Source: Pomacea canaliculata (Eukaryota > Mollusca > Gastropoda > Architaenioglossa > Ampullariidae). From it: a DNA stretch of 64,000 nt. Positions 1-11,742 of this stretch are shown piece by piece. Position 1 is the first letter of the stretch. Every line of letters starts with the position of its first letter. The stretch is from positions 21,458,927 to 21,522,926 of the forward strand of contig NC_037594.1 in NCBI RefSeq assembly GCF_003073045.1. Reading direction: 5' to 3'. The notes below the pieces were generated by a model. That model was given only the letters and a program-made list of their open reading frames with translations. It ran no database searches and was not told the DNA's origin. The position numbers and the translations under genes were made by a program.

Positions 1-251
1 CCATTGGGCTATAACTTAACTCGTGAATATTTGTTGGAATAACTCTTTCTCAGCTGTCCATGGCTATTTGGGCACTGCTTATTATAACTGCAACATTTGT
101 CCATGCAACATTCAGCTATAAAACAAATTCATCAGTTAAGTGAGCATGTAAAACATATCTTTGACTCTTGGATGGATTTGCTGAAGCTTAAACTTGGTTT
201 TCTCTGGGAATGAAAATAAAGCCTTTTCATGCATTTTTTTAATTATTTTAG

Positions 252-1613
252 ATTCTTTCCAACGATGACCTTTATGAGGAGGAAGATGATGTTCCTCCAC
301 CTCCATCCCATCTACGCAGAAGGCCTCGCAGAGAGCACCATTCTGACACTCGTATTGCTGGATTAATGAACGGAGATGGAGAGCATTCCTTGAGCCAACT
401 GCAGCAAAGTCGCGCTCGTCATCTAAGCCTTGGTGCATTGCCTCCATCGAGCGAGACTTCCGAACAAACCGAGTCGTCAGTGGAGAGAGAGTCACCTGAA
501 AGAATTGCTCCTGCTAGACAGAGGTCTGCAGCAGCCCAGAATTCAGACAACATGGTTCCTGTAGGAATTGGCATGGCTCCCTCTTTGACATATCCACCTC
601 GCCATTCAGTTCGGCAACCTCTTCGCTTTGACATCTCGCTCAATTCATTGGAGCCGGATTCAGCTGATGAGCATTCCAGCGGCAGTGAGGCAGGCTTGCA
701 CACTTTCATGCGCTCTACCAATAGCCCTAGCATATATGTAACCACACCACGCAACAAATACAACCAGAAAGGCCAAGCCATGATTCGCTTTGGTGAACGA
801 GGCAATGCAGAACGTCAATTTACATGGCCTAGAGGAGTAGCAGTCTCTCCACTTGATGATAATGTTTACGTTGCAGACAGCAGCAATCATCGTGTTCAAA
901 TCTTTGATAACACAGGATGTTACATTAGAAGCTTTGGTAGATATGGCCAAGGTGAAGGAGAGTTTGACTGTCTTGCAGGCATTACTGTCAATGGACTTGG
1001 CCAGGTCATCATAGCAGATCGCTACAATCACCGCATTCAAATTTTTGACAGAAATGGCAGCTTCCAGAGTGCTTTTGGTTCAGAAGGCATAAATGATGGC
1101 CAGTTAAACTATCCATGGGGAATAGCCTGTGATAACATGGGTTTTATCTATGTCTGTGATAAGGAAAATCACCGTGTTCAGGTCTTTCAATCTAATGGAT
1201 CATTTGTCAGGAAATTTGGACGCCTAGGAAATGGCACTGGTCATTTTGATAACCCTCATTATGTGGCAGTCAGCCCTGACAACAAAGTCTATGTCAGTGA
1301 TAGCAGTAACCACAGAATCCAAGTCTTCAGTATTTATGGTGACTTCCTTTTCTCTTTTGGCACCTCGGGCACTCTTAGAGGACAGATGAAGTTTCCTCGA
1401 GGTATAGCCATTGATAATCAAGGCTTTGTTGTTGTTGCTGATAGTGGAAATAATCGAGTTCAAATCTTTCGTGCCGATGGACGATATTACTCCATGTTTG
1501 GAGGTTGGGGTAGTGAGAATGGACAGTTCAAAGGGCTGGAAGGTATTGCCATTCTTGCTAATGGTAATGTTGTGGTAAGTGACAGGGAAAACCACAGAAT
1601 TCAGATCTTTTGA
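252..1613 (+). CDS. TRIM-NHL family protein, last coding exon (six NHL repeats)
   Basis: This is the 3' coding exon of a gene that starts left of the window. An acceptor (TTATTTTAG) ends at 251, the frame is open from 252, and TGA is at 1611-1613, giving about 453 residues. The first ~170 residues are acidic, proline- and serine-rich linker (ELYEEEDDVPPPP-like run, then RARQR- and SSGS-rich sequence). Six NHL repeats follow from about 790 to 1610. Each has a G-x-x-G...F start, a PRGVAV/YPWGIA-type core and an NHRVQIF/NHRIQVF end, forming a six-bladed propeller that ends at the last repeat, as TRIM-NHL proteins do. NHL propellers bind RNA or protein partners, and the missing N-terminus would normally carry RING, B-box and coiled coil. 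The sequence resembles nhl-1/thin/TRIM32-type proteins more than a plain NHL enzyme, but exact orthology is uncertain. A broken copy lies at about 10275-11742. Confidence 0.9.
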   Translation: MLSNDDLYEEEDDVPPPPSHLRRRPRREHHSDTRIAGLMNGDGEHSLSQLQQSRARHLSLGALPPSSETSEQTESSVERESPERIAPARQRSAAAQNSDNMVPVGIGMAPSLTYPPRHSVRQPLRFDISLNSLEPDSADEHSSGSEAGLHTFMRSTNSPSIYVTTPRNKYNQKGQAMIRFGERGNAERQFTWPRGVAVSPLDDNVYVADSSNHRVQIFDNTGCYIRSFGRYGQGEGEFDCLAGITVNGLGQVIIADRYNHRIQIFDRNGSFQSAFGSEGINDGQLNYPWGIACDNMGFIYVCDKENHRVQVFQSNGSFVRKFGRLGNGTGHFDNPHYVAVSPDNKVYVSDSSNHRIQVFSIYGDFLFSFGTSGTLRGQMKFPRGIAIDNQGFVVVADSGNNRVQIFRADGRYYSMFGGWGSENGQFKGLEGIAILANGNVVVSDRENHRIQIF

Positions 1614-2750
1614 TACAGTGCTGTAAAATAGTTTAGCATGCTGTGATAATAATAATTTGCCAGTGGGCAGTCGTTTTGAGCTTATACAGGTATTTTAAAT
1701 AAAACTGGTTTTGTTCAGCATTTTAAGAAATGTGGTTCAGAGTGTCCATCCTATACAAGTAGATGATCTCCAGTTGTCTGGTTTTGAGCAAATGTTTCTT
1801 GTGGCTGTGTGTGACAGTAGGGTTCCTGATTTGGTCAAACACCCTCAAAAACTGATATAGGTTATGTTTACTTTTGCATTTTATTTCATCGGAAAAGTAA
1901 TTTTAAAGATTTTCAAACCCTTTGCCCAATTTATATTGATCATGGTTGTAAACTGTGTAAACATATTTGTTAAGGCTAACCTTAGTACAAAATTGTTTTC
2001 AAACAACTGGATCTAACTCACAAGATATGAATTTCCTGAATATGAGCCAACAACTGTTCTGTTCATGGAAAACATACCTGATAGTGTTACAGTTCTCACT
2101 TGTATTTTGGAAAGAGGGCAAAACCTCATTTCACAAAAATAAGAATTGTAGATTCACGGTCAAAGCAACAACACCTCATTTAGCAACTGTTTTAAGTTCT
2201 TGAACTGGGTGTCAAAAATTGGAATTTAGGTCAATCCATTTGTGCTTCTGCACAAAACACACATGCACATGTGCATGCATCTAAAATCATAATACCTTTG
2301 TTTTAAACTTACGACTGCTATGTGTTTTATTACCCTGGCAGTTTAATTTCATGTTTGATTTAGGTTAACGTTTAAATGATATTTGTGTGAAATCATGCTT
2401 CATACTGTTTAATAGAAGTACGTGTAAATGTCCATTAACGTGACTTTTCACTCAGGATTTAATTTTTAAAATGTTGACTTTTTTCTAAGAAACAATTATA
2501 AGGTATTTGTTTTGTGGGAAAGTGTTTGCCATATTCAAATATTTTAACTGATACATTTTTAAACAGTATTGTTTAAATCATTTTGAAACTGAAGAGTCTA
2601 AATTCAAAAATGTAATTTCTTTTGTATTCCTGTATTTTCTAATGTGAATGGATTGTCCTTAAACAAATCTTCATTTTGTGCAAAAAATATATGCTTCCTT
2701 AACATTATATCATGGATAAATGTGTAATAAAGGCTGCTGTTGCAACAGCA
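1614..2750 (+). other. 3' UTR of the NHL gene with poly(A) signal
   Basis: AT-rich non-coding sequence follows the NHL stop codon. A canonical AATAAA lies at 2726-2731, followed by a T/G-rich stretch (ctgctgttgc), which makes a plausible cleavage site near 2750. An earlier AATAAA-like hexamer near 1697 could give a shorter form. No further ORF is supported. Confidence 0.6.
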
Positions 2751-2984
2751 AATAGTAATGTAATGTCGGTATTGATTACTGTTTTATTTACCACTAGTAT
2801 TACTTCTGCCATGTTTGTTCAGTGTTGACTATCTCTGGTGCTGCCATCTGTGAAACACTAAACAGAATGTGTTGTTGGAATTGACCACTGGAGAATACAA
2901 AAATAGAAAGTTTGTTCCTGAAGGAATGTGTGTTATTGTTGCTAGAGGTTATACACTTTTTTCTAGATCTGCCAAAAGCATGTA

Positions 2985-3862
2985 CAGTGGAACCTCGGTT
3001 AGCGAACGCCTCGGATAGCGAATTTTTCGGTTAACGAACAAAAATTTCGCTAAAAATTTGTCTCGGATAGCGAACAAAATTTCGGATAACGAACAAAAAT
3101 TTCGTTAAAAATTTGTCTCCGATAGCGAACAAAATTTCGGATAACGAACAGCCACGTGAACCACACATGACCGACCAGCATTCATCATTCGCGCTCGAGA
3201 CAGTTACGATCAGTCGTTCCTTACCTGTGCGCATCCTTCTTATTTAGTGATTGTTGTGCTTTATTTTAATAAGATAATCCTCAATCATGGCTCCAAAGAA
3301 GATTAAGAGCAATTAATAGTAGTGAAATGACAAGGACCGGCCAACAAATGAATTGAAAAAGAAATGATTTCAAAGTATGAAGGTGGCATGCGTCTGTCGG
3401 AAATGTGATGTCGTATTACGAAGAGTTTTACAAAAAAAAGGCAGAAGAAGCAGACACTGGACAAGTTTTTTTCTTCAACTCAAAGCTACAGAAAAGGGAA
3501 GTCTCCCCCGATTTTATAATGTCACGTGTGCTCATGGAGAGGGATTCAAAGCAGTAATTCCACTCCTTCCTCCCCACACCTGTTTCCAACCACGCCGTCA
3601 AAACGGAAGTTTTCTGTTTAATGATTTCGTTAATGTTTTTATGTTTATTTAACTCCGTTTATATTGCATTATAACTGTTCTCATTAAAACAAATACCTAT
3701 ATATATATAGCCTGTAACTTTCAAATAGCGAGTCAACAGGGCTGGAACCAATTAAATCTATTTCCTTTATTTCTTATGGAAAAAATTGTTTCGGATAACG
3801 AACATTTCGGTTAACGAACAGCTTTCCAGAACGGATTAAGTTCGTTAACCGAGGTTCCACTG
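2985..3862. mobile_element. Tigger/pogo-type DNA transposon, internally deleted
   Basis: The element is 878 bp, with terminal inverted repeats starting CAGTGGAACCTCGG and ending in the reverse complement, flanked by TA on both sides (2983-2984 and 3863-3864). The ends carry repeated 'GATAGCGAAC/GGTTAACGAAC' subrepeats. Inside, remnants of a pogo transposase can be read on the + strand: an N-terminal MAPKKIKSN start near 3286, a K-K-E-M-I-S-K-Y-E-G-G-M-R-L-S-E segment near 3357, and near 3437 a C-terminal KKRQKKQTLDKFF. The DNA-binding core and DDE domain between them are missing and the frames are interrupted, so it is non-autonomous. Confidence 0.85.
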
Positions 3863-5681
3863 TACATCATGCAGCTCGTGAAAACTAGCATAAAGATATA
3901 TAGTAACTGTATATTGCCATTATTCCTAAATAGAACAAATTGAGATAGAGAAATTCTTTGGGTTTTTTTTGCCTATCATACCTTAAAGCAACCTGATAAC
4001 TTCACCTAACCAAGGAGTTGGAGGCTGTTACTGTCCTGATTGAAACGTATCACTAGTTTTTGAAGTTTGAACTAGTGAGCTGTTTTTATTGCTGAAAGTG
4101 TAGAATGTATAGTTTTATATGTTTGCAATAGTGAATACCCCCAGTGGTATTAAAGACAACCTGCACATTATCTGCTGTAGATAATGAATGCCTTTGAGTC
4201 ACCTTGGTTGCTCAAGAAGTAAGGCTTCCCTGGTTCTTTTGATAGAGAGCCAGAAACAGTCCATTTGGTGTAGAGGTCTGAGAATGTTATGTCCGTGTCT
4301 GCTTGTAGTCATTTTAAATAAATTCCAGTGCAGTTGATTGTTGTTATTCTTCTGCAGTGTATGTATAATGAAAGGAAACACAAGTCTGGTATTAGTTCAC
4401 AGATGCATAATGCAAGACTGCAACGGAAGGGAAAACTAAAAGGAATGGGGTGACATTTTTTATATTGAGTGTTTGAAGGGATGGTTCTTTATCAAGCAGG
4501 CTTGTGCTTGTTTTCTGACATATCTTACTTCTGTTCCTTGTACAATGTCTTGAGCTTTAAAACACATCTCAGGCGTTAGATAACAAGTAGACCACCAAGG
4601 AAACACCTAAAATAACTGCTTGTGCAGCTGGCGAGAACCAGCCTGGTAGGTACAAAAAAATAAGTATTTTCTGCGCATATTACGCTTTCGCAACTGCACA
4701 GTATCTTCCGTAATAATTAAGTGGTTTTAGAATCAATCTAAAAAATGTACAAGCTGTATCAAATACGTGTTTTCAGAGTTGTATTTATAAATGAATAATA
4801 GATGTATACTTCTGCAATCCCTACAGCATCTGTTAAAATAAGTTTGAAAGTAAACCACCTGTTGGCTCTAGGAAGTATCAGTATGTTTTGCACGTGCTTC
4901 TTCGCCAACACTGCAGCATGCAAGCCATTATATGACTCACCGCTGGTAATGTAAACACAAGAGGCGGTTAGTAGGCTAATATATGACGTTGATGCGCAGA
5001 AGATATTTTGAGAGCAGCCCCCTTTGTACTAATTATGCGTCCCATTCAAATCCCGTGATCATGACTGGGGGAAGGTGTACAACAAAGACTGGGTCATAGA
5101 AGACGGAAGATGTAAACATAACTGCGCATCAAGGTGGTACAGAATGACCTTATACATTATGTACACACACCTGGCGCGAGGCATACCACGTCAGATGTAC
5201 GTGTCTGCGTTAGCAGGGCGTCTGACAAAGAGGCCGATGGTACAGACCTCAAAGGTGAGCACGTAGAGTCGTAGAGCGATCGAGATTTTTGGCGCACAAC
5301 AACAAACTTCCCCTCATTGACTCACAGCTGAGAAACGGAGCAAGAGAACTTGGCTGGAATTGGTGTTGACGTGGTATGTGGCCGGACGCCAACAGGACCG
5401 TGTTAAAATATTATTCTAGGGGAATCTAGGCTAAGGAAGGGGTTTACAAACAATTGCGAGTCGAGATATAACGAACGATTGTTACTTAATTGCGACTAAT
5501 CGTTGACAGAGTCAACAACGACAACAAATGGCATTGTGGATTGTTTCTTTACTCCGTTTCTTATATTTAAATGAGATTATCAGACTTCCTGTCCTGATGC
5601 ACGGCAGGCTTATGCTGTTCGCAGTTGCATGTATATTTAGCAGAGAGGGTCAGAGGGCACGTGCAACAAGCGCGTGCTGTG

Positions 5682-5702
5682 TGACGTCAGCTATATATAT
5701 AT
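5682..5702. promoter_or_regulatory. CRE palindrome plus TATA run (candidate core promoter 1)
   Basis: A perfect TGACGTCA (5682-5689) is immediately followed by CTATATATATAT. The same motif is unchanged in the second copy (TGACGTCA at 15805-15812), in a part where both copies agree closely, so it is not a sequencing artefact. Both motifs are palindromic, so direction is unknown. An AATAAA lies about 50 bp downstream on the + strand, an arrangement also seen in LTRs, but no matching second LTR was found. Confidence 0.4.
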
Positions 5703-5880
5703 TTCAGGAGAGTGCGTCTTTTTTTTTTAATCGCGTGCGTAACTGAATTCAAAATAAACTTATTACAATAAGTCTGTTTAGCTGTAGTCACAGATTTCTG
5801 TAACTCGCTTTGATCGATATACGGGAGCGGCTGAAACATATGTTGCACTGACGTTGACATGTGGAGAAGTGAGAGAGGAG

Positions 5881-6092
5881 TATATATATACGTGCCTTGG
5901 ACCTTGGTGCCCTTCTGACACACCAGCTCGCCGTCTTCCTGTATTCTAATCTTATTCTTTCAGCGTTTTAGCGATCGACGCCAACCCGCTCACCGTGCAC
6001 GAGATTATGCTGCATGATTATTTACCCAATCGCCGTAACTATTGTATCGGCAGCAGTAGATCGACTGAAGGTGGCAACGGTCAATACCAGCG
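5881..6092 (+). promoter_or_regulatory. Second TATA run with possible non-coding first exon
   Basis: TATATATATA at 5881-5890 (also 16000-16009 in the second copy) is followed about 200 bp later by a strong donor, CG|GTGAGT at 6092/6093. A transcript starting near 5910 would give a first exon of about 180 bp. It contains ATGs whose reading frames differ between the two copies because of small indels, so coding content cannot be judged. No downstream exon was recognised. Confidence 0.25.
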
Positions 6093-7910
6093 GTGAGTCA
6101 TGCGTGCACGCGCAGGTAGACTATAGCAGCCCCACAAGAGGGAAGCGACTCCCCACAGAACCGAAGTTATGCCTGAAGCTAAAGACCAGAGCTGGACTTT
6201 CTCACTAATTTTTTTTTAACAAATCTGTTCAATATCTTGCGATGTATACTGCTCTGTGGAAGGAAATTGCATTCGAAAGCGAATAAAATTCTGTAAGAGC
6301 TTAAGCAAGTGCTATGGCAGTCCACTCTTTACAAATTGCATCCTGAATTTATGGGCAATTTTCTGAACAGGAAATAAGGCGAGCGACTGTGAAACCCTTC
6401 CATCCTTAATTGTTTGTAGGAGAGCTAACATTAGTCGCATTGCACTCTCAAAAAGATGTCGTAATACTAACCTTTATACTTGAATGTTATTTTATCATTT
6501 CATGAAGTGGCCTGATTCTGGGCTGCAGAATTGTTCTATCTAAATTTCATACTCTTTAAAGTGCCTGTAGGGATCTGTTCACCATCAGAACTTTTTAGGC
6601 ACACATTTCTGCATGATAAAGCGAGAGAGATACTGTGTTCACAACTAATAGTTATCCGAAGAGACGACTATAACACCACCGTAAACGTGAACACCTCTAT
6701 GCCGCGTAATAAATAATGTCTATATAAAGCACTATGAGCACCTCCCTAGCATGGGTTGGTCTAGGAAGAGTACTTGTATTTATCTCATCGATAACATAAG
6801 TTCTCATAGTGAACATTTTTTTGTGTTTACCTTCCTACCTAATTAAAGAAAATCTTAGGCGGGGGGGAGGAGATATCGAGAGAGACAAAAAGTAGGTCTG
6901 CATACTTTGACTCATGTAGCGAGTAGTAACGTGCAGCATCTGCATGCATATACGCAGCTGGCAGCCGCATCGTTATGAGAAGAAATTTTGTTGCACAGGT
7001 CAAGAAGCACCAAAAGCATTATCTTGTACAGTTTCAGGTAAAATGAAGTTTGTCCATGTTCCGACAGTTACGCTTGGCACTTGTTTTCGTTGCTACAATC
7101 GGTGAATGAAACCTAATATAAAAAATTTTCAGTCTTGCGCATGTACATAACGCAATTATAGAGAAAACTGTCGTGTGTAGACATTGTAGTCCCCGCCACT
7201 TCTTTCTTCACAGGGTTAAATTCAGTGTAGAAAACTGATCAAGGATCTTGTCTGTGTGTGCGCGCCACCTGTAATTGCTAATAGTTATTACCACTTCAGT
7301 TTTGGAAAACTACATTATCATATACTGCTTTAGAGGTGGGAAAATGAGGTAAGTCAAAAGTAAAGTGCCCGTTTTTGGCAATTTAAACATGCATGCATTT
7401 TCAAACTACTCGTTAATAGTTATGTCTTACTAGCTTAATGCCATAGATATATGCAATCATGCTTAATGCTTTTAGTTCGAATCAGCCCTCAAGTGCACAG
7501 CAAAACAAAGCCTTAGTTAAATGATAAATCTTTAATGTTATTAAGTTGCAAAAAATACAATGTAATACCATCTGCATGAATCTTTATAAAAACTGATGGT
7601 AATTGTAAAAGTTCTCATATGCTTGGAGACAGAAAATTAATGCACTTAAGTCGAATACCCTGAAGCAATCACAATCAATAGCAACATAACCTAAAATTAT
7701 CTAAAGTTTATAATAATAATTAATCATTGATATAGTTCTGTATATTTGTGGAAACTGGATGTCTGTCTGATTTATATTACATCCAAATTGTCAATACTCT
7801 GATATGCAAAAATATGACAGCAAAATCAAATTCAGCTGCATGAGACGTATAATATGTTTCTAGATTCTTCATGTTCACCATAAAAATGCATTCACACACC
7901 AACATTCTTG

Positions 7911-9224
7911 TTATTGCAAACCAAAACTACTCTGAAGTCTCCATACGCCCACTGTTGTCCATTCTTACTGATTGCAATATTTCAATGCTGTTCACTATGT
8001 ATTGCTCTGACCTCCAGCGCATTAGATGGAAGCACCATGTAAATACCCCAACACCACGCCGGAGGTATATTGGATGTGACACTGACACTTATTAGGAGTA
8101 TATAGGCTTCCACATGCAGGGCGCAAAAGATATTGTTAAAAAGTTAAGATTTACTAATCAAAGCTGAATTATTTTAAATATGACGACGAATAATGCAAGG
8201 AATGTGTATCATAATATGAGATCTAGTTCTGATTATAAGGCACTGTGTTTTTTTTTAAAAGAAAATTAGCTTGTAGAAAAATTTTAATGTATTCCTAAGA
8301 TATCAAGCAAGAAATCATCTAAAGGCGCTATTTTCTTTTGGTACAGAGAAAAATGTAACTTCTATCTAAGTAACATAAATTATTTTCAGACTTTAAAAAT
8401 ACTTTATGTCATTTACTTTCTGAAATATATGAAATTGCTGCAGCATTTGCCCATATCAGCATCAGAAAAAAGTTTCCTTAAACAAGTGGAATATCAAAAA
8501 CGCTAAACTGTCATCCCATTATATAAATGTTACTACACTGACCTTCACTGTCCTCCTACTACAAGATCTTTCCTCCAAGAACTCAGCATATCATAATCGG
8601 CCGCTGCTACTAGAAATTGCTTCCCTGAGTCTACTGAATCAAACATGTCAAAGCAATTAAATGCTTAGTAACGAATTCTTTCTTTTTAAATGTAAATGAC
8701 TTATGTATCTAGTAACTTAGCAGATTTCAATGCATGAACGACATAAGATGCCAACTTCTATAGGGCTTTGATGTGACTAGTATGGATGATTGAGCCGTAT
8801 TTTGCAGCGTCAGCCTTGTTTAAAAAAAATCTTTTTAAGTCCTTAAGAATTCGTAAAATTGATAACTTTTCCCAGCATTGTCCCAGGATGTTTAAACACT
8901 CTACAGTGCTTTTTTTTTCAGACCATTCAAGTCATTGTTATTAGCTCTGTCTTATCAAGGTCTTAGTGACTAAGCAATGTTTACATCTAAATATACCAAG
9001 ATATTTTCAACTTGATGTATTTTTTGCTATTTTACAGTAATCATCTTGCAAAATTTCCAGCTTTGCCCACCTAATGCCTCTTACTTAATTTCAATTAAAC
9101 AATAAATATAAAATTACCCTTGTATCCAACACTTCTGCTGACTTAATCATGCTGACATAGCTCCAAAAATAAAATTGACTTGTTATGCTGAAGATGCTGC
9201 CATGCTCCGGGATGATAGGCATTT
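7911..9224 (-). pseudogene. Indel-damaged left-copy versions of Kelch exons 6-8
   Basis: Segments near 7911-8121, 8541-8625 and 9118-9224 match Kelch exons 8, 7 and 6 of the gene on the right (18032-18266, 18706-18806, 19340-19455). They have frequent single-base losses and gains that break every frame. Because the right copy is intact with perfectly consistent splice phases, I read these as low-accuracy assembly of the same exons, not as a real pseudogene. Confidence 0.75.
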
Positions 9225-9910
9225 CTTTGACAACATAAAGGTCACAACGCATACCCAAAATGAATCCACCATTTGAATGAAAAAAGTATTTTTTCCTCCT
9301 TATCACGATTTCTTCTTTGAGAGCAGAAGATGCAAAGTACAGGACAGAACAATAAATAGTTACATTAACTTCTTTCCATGTAGGAATTGACTTATTTACC
9401 AGCTACAAAATCTTTACATTCTGAAACCAAAAAACGTCTGAAATGCATTTTTTCAGCAGGGAATCACACTATGTTCAGACATAAATCCGATTTATATACA
9501 AACTGCAGTTCTCACAGCTAACTTCCTTAGTTGTTTTGCGCTGATTAATGGTTTGCTGAACTAACTAGTAAAGCTAAGCAAGCAAGCACCCTACCACAAC
9601 GGACGCCACGCCAAACACCGAGACAAAAAAGCAAGACAAGCCGAACATAATCACCTCGTTCATACACATTTAAGCATTCCACTTAGAACCCTGGGAATTT
9701 TAAATAAAATAATATCATTCTTAACACTACTCTCATATAACTCCGTATCTTCAAAAAAATAAAAAAAAATACCGATTGAAGACTAAATCCTCTCAAAATT
9801 CTAGCATTAATTCCGTTTTTACTTTACATAACTGTCTATATATGTAACTCTAATTTTCCATAACATTAATCCCACCAGTTATTTAAGTCTACAAATACTA
9901 ACAACCTGTT

Positions 9911-10010
9911 NNNNNNNNNNNNNNNNNNNNNNNNNNNNNNNNNNNNNNNNNNNNNNNNNNNNNNNNNNNNNNNNNNNNNNNNNNNNNNNNNNNNNNNNNN
10001 NNNNNNNNNN
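9911..10010. other. Assembly gap (100 N)
   Basis: Exactly 100 N, the usual placeholder for a scaffold join of unknown size. The sequence on its left (end of Kelch exon 5 donor region) and on its right (upstream of the NHL exon) are the two opposite ends of the same 10 kb block. The join therefore places overlapping contigs end to end instead of merging them. Confidence 0.97.
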
Positions 10011-10274
10011 GGGAAGAGGATTTCTCTGCCATATTGGCTATAACTCTAACGTCGTGAATACTTGTTGGATAAACTTTTCTCAGCTGTCCATGGCTATTTG
10101 GGCACGCTGCTTAATAACTGCAACAGTTTGTGCCTGCACAGCTATACAAACAATCATCAGTAGTGAGCAGGTAACATATCGTGACCCCACCGCGATTGCG
10201 AGCTAAATCTGTTTTTCCTCTGGGAATGAATTAAAGCTTTCAGAATGCATTGGTTTTAATTATTTTGTGTGAAG

Positions 10275-11742
10275 ATTTTTCTTTTCCAACGCGGTGTATC
10301 CTTTAAAGTTGAGGAGGAATGATGGAGATGGTTCTTGCCGATCCTCGCATGCACCCATTCACCGGCAGAAGCTGGCAGTAAGGGATTGGCACTACAGGCT
10401 GGGAGTCAGCTTTGTCGGGTATTGGCTGGATTAATTCTGTGTATCGAGGATGGAGGGTATGCAATTAGTTTCTCTTGTAGTCCAATGAGAAGAGGGTCGG
10501 ACAGTAGACACTAAGCTGTAGGTGCATTGGCCGTCCATCAGACTTCCGAACAAACCGATGTCTTCGGTGAGAAGAGTTCACCTGAATTGACAATGCTCCT
10601 GCTAGAAGAGGTCTGCCGCAGCCCAGCATTCAGACAACATGGGTTCCTCCTGTAGGAATTGGCATCGGCTCCCTTGACATATCCGACCTTCGTCCAGCTC
10701 AGGTCGCAACCCTCTCGCTTTGAATCTCGCTCAATTCATTGAGGCCGGATTCAGCTGATGACCATGTCATTCTCACGGCCAGTGAAGGGCTATGGGAGGC
10801 GCCAACGAGCTTTCATGCGCTCATATCCAAGTAGCCTCTAGCATTATATGCGCGCAAAGATTGTGTAAACGACCGCGCTGAGAGAATTATCCAGTCCGAT
10901 GATGAGGTTCGAGCGTCATGAGGTCGATTCAAGCAAATTAGGTCGTGGATAGCTGATGGTCGAAATGCAGAACGTCAGTGAGATCTTAGACTTCAGAGTG
11001 AGAGAGACTCTTAGTTAACGTTTAGTGTACAGACAGCAGGACATATCTCGTTCATCTTTGATAACACAGTGTACATTAGGAAGCTTTGGTAATCTGCAAG
11101 GTGAAGGAGATTGACTGTCTTTGCAGGCTTACTGTCAATGGACTTGGCCAAGCGTCCAGCAGTAGAAGATTCGCTACATCACGCTTCAAATGTTTGACAG
11201 AAATGGCTAGCTTCAGAGTGAGCTTTGGTTCAGAAGATAATATGAGGCCGTTAACTATGCCATTGGTGATAGCCTGTGATAAATAGGTTATCTATGTCTC
11301 TATAAGGAAAACACCGTGGTTCAGGTCTTTCATCTAATTGATCATTGTCAGGAAGATTTGACGCCTGAGGAATGGCAACGTGCATTTGGATAAGCCTCAT
11401 AAATTGGCAGTCCACCCTGACAACAAAGGCTATGTAGTAAGCATAACCACAGAAGCAAGTCTTCAGTACTGTTGGTGACTTCCTTTTCTCTTTTGGCACC
11501 GTTCGGGCACTCTTAGACACAGATAAGTTTCCTCGAGGTAATATCATTGATAATCAGGTTTTTTGTTGTTGCAACTGTGGAGATAATCGATGTTCAAATC
11601 TTTCGTGCGAGCGACACTATTACTCGCTCATGTTTGGAGGTTGGGTAGTGAAAGCAGTCAAAGGTGCGGAAGTATTGCCCATTCTCTAATGGTAACTGTC
11701 TGTGTAAGTGACAGGGAAACCACAGAATCAGATCCTTTTTGA
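10275..11742 (+). pseudogene. Frameshifted duplicate of the NHL exon (probable assembly artefact)
   Basis: This matches 252-1613 throughout, with recognisable fragments of each NHL repeat but many indels, so no frame longer than about 70 codons survives. The corresponding stop region lies near 11740. It would be called a pseudogene by an automatic pipeline. The neighbouring 3' UTR, transposon and intergenic DNA carry the same error density, which argues for poor consensus rather than relaxed selection. Confidence 0.8.

Larger units (their letters stand above)
3865..7905. other. Long non-coding interval between NHL and Kelch genes
   Basis: No conserved coding sequence was found. Small ORFs at 5075, 5528, 6014 and 6531 show no family resemblance, and their frames do not hold in the second copy of the same sequence. 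The only structured part is 5.6-6.1 kb, with a CRE palindrome, two TATA runs and a good splice donor, annotated separately. The rest is AT-rich unique-looking sequence. Confidence 0.6.
1..9910. repeat. Left copy of a ~10 kb falsely duplicated block (contig end)
   Basis: The whole stretch up to the N gap is repeated, in order and orientation, at about 10028-20123. Shared landmarks are the NHL exon, the Tigger-like element, the CRE/TATA stretch near 5.7 kb and three Kelch exons. In this copy the NHL exon reads through without a break, while Kelch exons near 7.9, 8.6 and 9.2 kb carry many small indels. Accuracy therefore falls toward the gap. I infer an unmerged contig overlap, not a segmental duplication. 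The left copy should be preferred for roughly the first 5.5-7 kb. Confidence 0.88.

Noticed and set aside
5682..5760. Solo LTR (TATA followed by AATAAA)
   Set aside because: No terminal TG...CA inverted ends, primer-binding site or second LTR could be found, so it was kept only as promoter-like sequence.
5075..6208. Small ORFs in the NHL-Kelch interval (5075, 5528, 6014)
   Set aside because: Their frames are not maintained in the second assembly copy of the same DNA, and no conserved motif is present.
10275..11742. A genuine NHL pseudogene created by tandem gene duplication
   Set aside because: Indel density is the same in exon, UTR, transposon and spacer, and the block ends at a scaffold gap. 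Assembly artefact is simpler.
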